DNA of 11,623 bases from Thermofilaceae archaeon (GTDB lineage Archaea; Thermoproteota; Thermoprotei; Thermofilales; Thermofilaceae): positions 1 through 11,623 of the forward strand of contig JALURH010000131.1 in the NCBI GenBank assembly GCA_027017025.1, in the 5' to 3' direction. Of the stretch, positions 6,368 through 11,623 are shown piece by piece (position 1 is the first letter of the stretch; each line of letters starts with the position of its first letter). Under the pieces are notes generated by a model, which made no database searches, had not been told where the DNA came from, and worked only from the letters and a program-made list of their open reading frames with translations. The position numbers were made by a program, and so were the translations under genes.

Positions 6368-6850
6368 CTATTGACTAATTTTCTTCGGAAATAAACTAAC
6401 TGTTAAAAAAACACGTCTACCTATATTCTCTATATATATCCTCTCCCTGCCTTCGCAACAGAGATTATATTCTCTAATTACATTCTTTAATAAATTAATA
6501 AAACGTTTTGATAATCTTCTACCTCGGTTTTTAATGAGAACTCTGTAGGCTTCGATATTCTTCCTAGATACTCTAGATATCTTTCTTCTAATTTCCAATA
6601 TGTTCTCATCAGGTTTTAACTCGAGTATTACAAATCTTATATCTATCAAGTTTCGTATAGGGAAATTATTAACGAACTTCTCTAACTCTTTTCTACTAAG
6701 CTTAGTATATATTAAGGCTATCCCCAGATATTCCGTTGTTTCGCTTCTAATAGTAGTATCATATGGGAAAAGAGAATCAAGTAAGTCTGTTAATACCTGT
6801 TTCATCCTACCGGGGGGAGCTATTACAATAGCTATATTGTAGTCTCCCAA
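6368..6850 (-). CDS. Small THUMP-domain RNA-binding protein (COG1818-like)
   Basis: The 160-aa product starts with a ferredoxin-like segment (YNIAIVIAPPGRMKQVLTDL, residues 4-23). It ends with a THUMP-like half: AYRVLIKNRGRRLSKRFINL (101-120), then IYIENIGRRVFLTVSLF (138-154), matching the THUMP pattern of 'F-V-KRRG-R', helix, then 'V-IEIIGD-V-ISI'. No methyltransferase or thiouridylase domain is attached. Stand-alone archaeal THUMP proteins of this size (COG1818) are related to Tan1/THUMPD1, which assists tRNA N4-acetylcytidine formation, so a tRNA-binding adaptor role is the best guess. The start is TTG at 6850, overlapping the end of the upstream racemase gene by 19 nt, with GAGAGG just before it. 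A later Met at residue 16 would break the N-terminal strand. It is the last gene of the minus-strand operon. Confidence 0.65.
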   Translation of the reverse strand: MGDYNIAIVIAPPGRMKQVLTDLLDSLFPYDTTIRSETTEYLGIALIYTKLSRKELEKFVNNFPIRNLIDIRFVILELKPDENILEIRRKISRVSRKNIEAYRVLIKNRGRRLSKRFINLLKNVIREYNLCCEGRERIYIENIGRRVFLTVSLFPKKISQ

Positions 6851-7944
6851 ACCTCTCGCGCCCTTTTCTCTACCTCTTCTTCAAGAACTTCAACGCCTAT
6901 TCCTGGCGCTTTAAGTACTCTGATCGTTCCCTTATTTGTTAACTCCCAAGGAGGCTCAACAATATCTTTATCCCAGTATCTTTCACTAGCCGAGATATCG
7001 TTAGGATAATTCACCTCAGGTAATGAGGCTAATGCTACCAGAAAAGCCCTACCTACGCCTGTTTCCAGCATACCTCCAATCCACGCACCCATACCGACAA
7101 CTCCAGCATATTTAAGCATCTTCCTCGAGCTCTCTATCCCTCCAACCCTTCCAGGTTTAATATTCACTATCTCGGCTGAACCTAATAAGTAGGTTGCTTT
7201 AAGGTCGCTTATCGATACTATACTTTCGTCAAGACATATTGGTGTAGAGATCTTTCTTGAAAGTAAGCTATGATCAACTAAGTCATCATATGCTAGAGGT
7301 TGTTCAATCATCAACAACTCATATTTATCCAGCTCCCTGAAGACATTAATGTCATTTAGAGTATATGCTGCATTTGCATCAACCTGTAGAGGTATATCGG
7401 GGAACTCCTTCCTTATGGCCTTAACGAGCTCTACATCTCTTCCAGGCTCTATCTTAATTTTAATCCTTCTATAGCCCTCCTCTACTCTCAGTTTTACTTC
7501 TTCCATTAAATTCTCTATAGTGGGTTTAAGTCCTATGCTTACCCCAGCTACTATTTCGTCCCTTACGCCACCAATGTACCTATATAGGGGTTCTCCAGCT
7601 AGCCTTGATTCTAGATCCCACAGAGCTTCTTCCACCCCAGTTTTAGCCATATTATGGCCGCGAATACTCTTTAAGACATATCGAACATCCTTCGCCTTTA
7701 TATCCCCATATTTTAATATTCTAGGCACTATATACTTCTTCAAAACTAGTATTGCTGTCTCATATGTTTCATAACTATACCATGGTCCCTCTCCGGCAAC
7801 TACTTCTCCCCATCCAATTTCTCCACTTCTTTCTTCAACCTTTACTAAGATCACTGGACGTACGAGAAGAGACCCAAAACTGGTTCTAAATGTAGATTTT
7901 AGTTTTGCCTCAAAATAGTAGAGTATAATCTTCTTTAACTCCAT
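6832..7944 (-). CDS. N-succinylamino acid racemase / o-succinylbenzoate synthase family (enolase superfamily)
   Basis: This enolase-superfamily enzyme closely resembles the NSAR/OSBS subgroup that racemises N-succinylamino acids and/or dehydrates SHCHC in menaquinone synthesis. Numbered from an upstream ATG at 7986, it shows FRTSFG (33-38), GWGE (58-61), the KxK pair Lys176/Lys178 in RIKIKIEPG, metal ligands Asp203 (QVDAN), Glu228 (IEQP) and Asp253 (CLDES), and base Lys277 in NIKPGRVGG. Arg280 occupies the second-sphere arginine position tied to racemase activity in this subgroup. GGMLETGVGRA (304-314) and SASERY (333-338) complete the match. The ATG at 7944 is preferred: it puts FRTSFG at residue 19, as in the Amycolatopsis enzyme recalled from memory, has GGTG upstream, and overlaps the GNAT gene by 10 nt. 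Its GNAT partner points to NSAR rather than menaquinone synthesis. Dipeptide epimerase is a less likely alternative. Confidence 0.88.
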   Translation of the reverse strand: MELKKIILYYFEAKLKSTFRTSFGSLLVRPVILVKVEERSGEIGWGEVVAGEGPWYSYETYETAILVLKKYIVPRILKYGDIKAKDVRYVLKSIRGHNMAKTGVEEALWDLESRLAGEPLYRYIGGVRDEIVAGVSIGLKPTIENLMEEVKLRVEEGYRRIKIKIEPGRDVELVKAIRKEFPDIPLQVDANAAYTLNDINVFRELDKYELLMIEQPLAYDDLVDHSLLSRKISTPICLDESIVSISDLKATYLLGSAEIVNIKPGRVGGIESSRKMLKYAGVVGMGAWIGGMLETGVGRAFLVALASLPEVNYPNDISASERYWDKDIVEPPWELTNKGTIRVLKAPGIGVEVLEEEVEKRAREVWETTI

Positions 7945-8879
7945 GGATAAACACCCGAAAGTATGTCCTTTAATGAGGCTTTCCAAAGGAGATAGAAGTT
8001 TCTTCTCTCATCATCCTCTAGTAGGGTTATATGTTCAACAACATAGTAACCCCGTTTAAAATATTCTTCAAATACTGGTCTTAGCCTTATTTTCCACTCT
8101 ATAGCTACCTTGAGATTACTTTTTTTAAGTATATTTATGTCTCCTGGAAATTCTACCAAGAGGATACTAGATCTAAGATCAATATCTACACTCTTCACAA
8201 CTCTTAAACCGTACTCATTAATGGTGCTTTTTACTACCTCTTCAGCCATATCCTTTACATCATCAAAAGTGGGGGAGGGCAGTTCTCCTCTAGTTCTTTT
8301 AATTACTCGCTGACTAAGGATCCACCAATCTACTTTGAACCTATCTGATGGCAGACCAATATTTATTCCATCTTTCATAACGCCATAGTAGTCTCTGTAG
8401 AACTTATTGCAGACTACTCCAAGCTTGGCGAAATTGAACCGAGCATTTAGTCCCTGATGTGGATCATAGGTCCATACAACACGTTTAAAGCCTTGGTTAA
8501 TAGCCCATTCGCGTTGTGCAAGCTTCAGTCTAAGGGCTACATTCTTTCCTCTATACTCCTTTCTTACCCCAAGCATATGTGAATAATGATAGTATTCTTT
8601 ACCCTCTTTACCAATAAAGCCCATTACGAACCCAACTATTTTACCTTCTCCGTTGAAAGCAGCTAGGATTAAACCACCATTATCCTCTATAGCTTTCATC
8701 ATATGCGGTGGAACTGCTTCAGTATAATCGGGCATAGACCAAGCATCTCTTATAACATCCATGATCTCCCAGTACCTAGATGGTTCAGAAATAGGACCAA
8801 TAGTTACCTCCTCCTTCATAAGAATCTCAAGGTAAAAATTCCAGCTCCCTATCATTATAAGGATTACCCACGTTTTCAT
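7935..8879 (-). CDS. GNAT-fold acyltransferase-like protein (COG3375 type), NSAR partner
   Basis: The protein has an N-terminal GNAT fold: GLILAAFNGEGKIVGFVMGF (69-88), MLGVRKEYRGKNVALRLK (102-119) as the acyl-CoA pyrophosphate loop, and AQREWAINQGFKRVVWTYDP (121-140). The family-specific stretch HQGLNARFNFAKLGVV (141-156) and GLPSDRFKVDWW (175-186) follows, and a C-terminal alpha/beta region carries LLVEFPGDI. This layout matches COG3375 proteins. In the loop R-x-x-G-x-A, Asn113 replaces the usual Gly. The Geobacillus NSAR operon contains a GNAT that succinylates D-amino acids, and the 10-nt overlap with the NSAR-like gene suggests a similar pairing here. Substrate is inferred. The ATG at 8879 overlaps the idi stop as ATGA, but the first 20 residues are hydrophobic and unlike the family. 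Met21 (8819) may be the true start. Confidence 0.8.
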   Translation of the reverse strand: MKTWVILIMIGSWNFYLEILMKEEVTIGPISEPSRYWEIMDVIRDAWSMPDYTEAVPPHMMKAIEDNGGLILAAFNGEGKIVGFVMGFIGKEGKEYYHYSHMLGVRKEYRGKNVALRLKLAQREWAINQGFKRVVWTYDPHQGLNARFNFAKLGVVCNKFYRDYYGVMKDGINIGLPSDRFKVDWWILSQRVIKRTRGELPSPTFDDVKDMAEEVVKSTINEYGLRVVKSVDIDLRSSILLVEFPGDINILKKSNLKVAIEWKIRLRPVFEEYFKRGYYVVEHITLLEDDERRNFYLLWKASLKDILSGVYPWS

Positions 8880-9961
8880 GAAAAATCTAGTTGTCGCTCC
8901 TCAATCCATTCTCTTAATTTTCCAAGTATAACCACCGGTTTCTCCTTAAGTTCCCCAATATCCTTAGCTCCTACGAGAAACATTGATACACGAAACTCCC
9001 TGATAAACCTAGTTATTAGCCGCTTTACATCCTCAACATCTCCACTATAAGCTTCTCTTATCACAGGTAGAGCTACGCCAGCGTAGTCAGCACCTATTCG
9101 AATAGCTTTTGCAATATCAGATCCATTCCTTATACCTCCAGTTGCTATGAGTATAATATCAGGAGCTACACTTCTAACTTCTAGTATACTTGCAGCTGTT
9201 GGGATACCCCAATCAGCGAATGTCATAGCTATTTTCTCTAGATCCTCTAATCCCATACGTGATGCACGTATAGCTTCGATTACGGCGAACGATGTTCCTC
9301 CCGCCCCTCCAACATCTATTCCAGCTATTCCAGTTTCTACAAGTAATTTCGTAGCTTCGCGAGAAAAACCAGCTCCAGTTTCTTTTACTATAACTGGAAC
9401 GGGACAGAGCTCTACCACTCTCTTGATAGATTCTATTAGTCCTGAGTAATGTGGCTCGCCCTCTGGTTGAACAGATTCTTGGAGAGGATTAAGATGAATA
9501 GCTATTGCATCAGCTTTAACCATATCTACAAGCTCTTCGATATCATCTTTTGATAATCCATAAACAACCTGGCTAGCACCTATATTGCCGATAATTGGAA
9601 TATCTGGTGCGGTATCTCTAACTATAGAGAAAGTATCTCTTAGATCGCTATTTTCTAGCGCTGCTCTTTGACTTCCAACACCCATAGCTACCCTTAATTC
9701 CTCTGCAGCTTCAGCGATACATTTATTAATCTTCTTAGCTAATAGGGTGCCACCAGTCATTCCAGATATTATAATTGGTGCTGAAAGGTCATAACCAAAC
9801 ATCTTTGTCCCCGTGTCAACTTTTTCTAGATCCAATTCAGGTACTGGGTTATGGATTAGTTCTATATACTCGAAGAACGATGATTTATTCGGGAATTCTA
9901 CATTTTCCTTTACTGCTATGAGAATATGTTCTATTTTCCTTCGCTCTGTAAAATTCTCCAA
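8876..9961 (-). CDS. fni: Type 2 isopentenyl-diphosphate delta-isomerase (FMN-dependent)
   Basis: This soluble FMN and NAD(P)H-dependent enzyme interconverts IPP and DMAPP, priming synthesis of archaeal isoprenoid lipids. Motifs in order: RRKIEHILIA near the start, SGMTGG, MGVGSQRAAL, the substrate loop HLNPLQESVQPEGEP, VKETGAGFS, DVGGAGGTSFAVIE, WGIPTAAS, ATGGIRNGSDIAKAI and GADYAGVALP, ending VILGKLREWIEER. All are characteristic of type 2 IDI and absent from the Nudix type 1 enzyme. Three in-frame starts exist: ATG 9994, GTG 9970 and TTG 9961. TTG 9961 is preferred because AGGTG ends six nt upstream of it, inside the memo 3' end, the memo TAG stop (9963-9965) lies just ahead, and 361 aa fits the family. 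The mevalonate-pathway kinases often found near this gene are not here. Confidence 0.96.
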   Translation of the reverse strand: MENFTERRKIEHILIAVKENVEFPNKSSFFEYIELIHNPVPELDLEKVDTGTKMFGYDLSAPIIISGMTGGTLLAKKINKCIAEAAEELRVAMGVGSQRAALENSDLRDTFSIVRDTAPDIPIIGNIGASQVVYGLSKDDIEELVDMVKADAIAIHLNPLQESVQPEGEPHYSGLIESIKRVVELCPVPVIVKETGAGFSREATKLLVETGIAGIDVGGAGGTSFAVIEAIRASRMGLEDLEKIAMTFADWGIPTAASILEVRSVAPDIILIATGGIRNGSDIAKAIRIGADYAGVALPVIREAYSGDVEDVKRLITRFIREFRVSMFLVGAKDIGELKEKPVVILGKLREWIEERQLDFS

Positions 9962-9962
9962 A

Positions 9963-10829
9963 CTATGCACCTTTTGAAAAAGAGATAGACGCATACGCTA
10001 CAACTTGGTTATAATCCCCGGTAACATCACCTGAATTAGCGTATTTAAGTACCTTTGCATCCCTATATCCTAGGTTCTCAGCTATAGTCATAAGTGTCAT
10101 TATCGGTCCGGGACCGCATATAGAGATATCCTTCTCAATGATCGTATCATAGAATTTTTCTATATCTAATCTTAAGATAAACTCTATAGCCGCTTTATCG
10201 TTTTTAGCTGCCTTTTCAGCTTTCACGTAGTGGCTAAAATCGCTACTAGCAACTATGTATGCTTTTAACCCGCTTTCTTCGATTATAGAAGATATAACTT
10301 TCCCTACCCTCTTGGAAGATTCCGTAGACTGTAGCAACATCGAGATAGGTATGATCTTAAAATCTGTTTCAAAAATAAATTGTAAAAATGGTAGTTGCAC
10401 CTCTATAGAATGTTCATAGAGGTGGGCTGTTTCGTCAAACCTTATAATAGGTTCTCTAGACGCTAACTCCTTTGATATTTCATAGTCAACATCAACGACT
10501 CCAAGTGGTGTCACCCAAGTTCTACTTTCGCTAAGTGCTATAGGCGCTCCAATACCGTGATGATTTGGCCCTAAAATAAATACTATATCCGGTTTTCCAT
10601 TCTCAGCTAGGAGAAAATAACCGTGTGCAGCTATATGTCCAGAGTATATATACCCTGCATGAGGAGATATAATTCCAATAACCTTACCTGTATATCTATC
10701 AACTCTTTCCGGCAATTTACGGGGACCAAGTTTATGTAGAAATGCAGCTTTAAGCTCCTCTAATAACTTTTCCCTTTCTGAAGAGTAAAAATATCCAGCA
10801 ACTGCGGGTTCTCGCACAGACATATACAT
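9963..10829 (-). CDS. amrB: MEMO family protein (AmmeMemoRadiSam system protein B)
   Basis: The 288-aa product is a full-length MEMO protein, related in fold to class III extradiol dioxygenases. It shows VREPAVAGYFY (5-15), SPHAGYIYSGH (55-65), ILGPNHHGIG (85-94), EHSIEVQLPFLQ (139-150), SSDFSHY (195-201), CGPGPIMTL (238-246) and NSGDVTGDYNQVVAYAS (265-281). Residues equivalent to the iron-binding His, His and Cys of human MEMO1 are His57, His90 and Cys238 by motif alignment. The family often travels with an AMMECR1 protein and a radical SAM enzyme, neither of which is in this window. The biochemical role in archaea is unsettled. It starts 27 nt after the rps2 stop. ATG 10829 and ATG 10823 are both possible. 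AGGGT at 10835-10839 is closer to the first. Confidence 0.95.
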   Translation of the reverse strand: MYMSVREPAVAGYFYSSEREKLLEELKAAFLHKLGPRKLPERVDRYTGKVIGIISPHAGYIYSGHIAAHGYFLLAENGKPDIVFILGPNHHGIGAPIALSESRTWVTPLGVVDVDYEISKELASREPIIRFDETAHLYEHSIEVQLPFLQFIFETDFKIIPISMLLQSTESSKRVGKVISSIIEESGLKAYIVASSDFSHYVKAEKAAKNDKAAIEFILRLDIEKFYDTIIEKDISICGPGPIMTLMTIAENLGYRDAKVLKYANSGDVTGDYNQVVAYASISFSKGA

Positions 10830-10856
10830 TTACCCTATTTGATACAGTCACTAGAA

Positions 10857-11507
10857 CTATATTACCTCCCCGGTAGCTAGAACCTTTGCTTCAAACTCTG
10901 AAACTGAAACTGGTAATTCTTCATCTAGTCCTAGTTCTCCTCTTTCCCTCAATACTTGTCTAGCAAGAAGCCAGTAAATTAAAGCTAAAGCCTTTCTCCC
11001 CCTATTATTAGTAGGGATTATTAATTCAATATTGCTTATAGGTGAATCAGTATCGCATAAGGCTACAACAGGGATTCCCATCTTCCCAGCCTCCTCAACA
11101 GCCTGTGCATCAACTCTTGGGTCGGTTACTATTATCAAGTCGGCTTCGATAAAGTGGCTAAGCCGTGGGTTAGTAAATATTCCAGGCATAACTCTCCCTA
11201 CGATGGGTCTACAACCCACTAAACCACAGAATTTCCTTACTGGTCTATAACCATACTGCCTAGCAGAAACAGCCACTATCTTACTGGGCTCGTACCTAGC
11301 AATAAATTTTGCCGCAATCCTTATCCTCTCATCAGTCTTCTTTACATTCAATAAATATAAGCCATCTGGACGGACGCTGTATATAAATGGTTGCATGAAT
11401 TTACTTTTCATCCTTGTACCTATACGTACACCAGCAGCTAGATACATCTCTAACGGTACAAGCAGCTCTTCTGTTTCCGATTCTTTAATTGTTTCATTAT
11501 TACTCAT
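10857..11507 (-). CDS. rps2: 30S ribosomal protein uS2 (archaeal Rps2)
   Basis: uS2 sits at the head-body junction of the 30S subunit and joins late in assembly. The 216-aa product shows LVPLEMYLAAGVRIGTRMKS, PFIYSVRPDGLYLLNVKKTDERI, AVSARQYGYRPVRKF, GRVMPGIFTNPRL, EADLIIVTDPRVDAQAV and VVALCDTDSPISNIELIIPTNNRGRKALALIYWLLAR, the archaeal/eukaryotic SA-type uS2 signature with the laminin-receptor-like core but no C-terminal extension. The ATG at 11507 is preceded by AGGGGAT about seven bases upstream. It is the first gene of the minus-strand run, and its promoter lies in the right-hand 116 bp. Confidence 0.97.
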   Translation of the reverse strand: MSNNETIKESETEELLVPLEMYLAAGVRIGTRMKSKFMQPFIYSVRPDGLYLLNVKKTDERIRIAAKFIARYEPSKIVAVSARQYGYRPVRKFCGLVGCRPIVGRVMPGIFTNPRLSHFIEADLIIVTDPRVDAQAVEEAGKMGIPVVALCDTDSPISNIELIIPTNNRGRKALALIYWLLARQVLRERGELGLDEELPVSVSEFEAKVLATGEVI

Positions 11508-11560
11508 ATATATCCCCTTACATTCTGCTAATCTAGACTAGACAGTTAGAGTATTGGATG

Positions 11561-11570
11561 TATTATAAGT
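11561..11570 (-). promoter_or_regulatory. TATA box for the rps2 operon
   Basis: ACTTATAATA on the minus strand. Initiation about 25 nt downstream (near 11540) would give a leader of about 32 nt containing the AGGGGAT ribosome binding site. The remaining sequence to the right edge is AT-rich with no supported gene. Confidence 0.45.
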
Positions 11571-11623
11571 TTTTAGTTATTTGTTTACCTGCCATTATTA
11601 ACTTATGAATAAAATGTTAAGAG

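Noticed and set aside
11605..11623. ATG at 11605 as the start of a plus-strand gene leaving the window.
   Set aside because: Only six codons are visible, with no ribosome binding site and only a weak upstream TATA-like sequence.

Overview
The window is a dense, AT-rich stretch of archaeal chromosome. It carries archaeal or eukaryote-like RFC small and large subunits, an Orc1/Cdc6 protein, archaeal uS7 and uS2, the RNA ligase RtcB, a type 2 IPP isomerase and a MEMO protein. Promoters look like TATA boxes, ribosome binding sites are often GGTGA-like, and several starts are GTG or TTG. The proteins read most like Crenarchaeota (Thermoprotei, Desulfurococcales- or Sulfolobales-like). The genus cannot be fixed from this sequence.

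Layout. At the left edge a truncated minus-strand winged-helix regulator (1-278) is divergent from rtcB (366-1814). rps7 follows on the plus strand (1861-2463). Between rps7 and the RFC operon is a roughly 290-bp gap. It holds a GC-rich block (2487-2660, about 56% GC by hand count) whose ends pair with each other, which looks like an unidentified structured RNA. rfcS and rfcL (2755-4959) form a plus-strand operon whose last stop codon overlaps the stop of the convergent orc1/cdc6 gene (4956-6281, minus). The rest is minus-strand: a tightly packed run, in transcription order rps2 (uS2), memo, type 2 idi (fni), a COG3375-type GNAT protein, an enolase-superfamily N-succinylamino acid racemase/o-succinylbenzoate synthase (NSAR/OSBS) and a small THUMP protein. 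Most of these genes overlap or nearly touch.

How they work together. rfcS, rfcL and orc1/cdc6 are replication genes (clamp loader and initiator-type AAA+). rps7, rps2, rtcB and the THUMP protein belong to translation and RNA processing. idi makes DMAPP for archaeal lipids. The GNAT plus NSAR/OSBS pair is the most unexpected metabolic unit. In Geobacillus the same two families, with a desuccinylase, convert D- to L-amino acids through N-succinyl intermediates. An archaeal copy embedded in a ribosomal-protein/isoprenoid operon deserves attention, as does the unidentified structured RNA upstream of rfcS.

No mobile elements, CRISPR arrays, tRNAs or rRNAs were seen.
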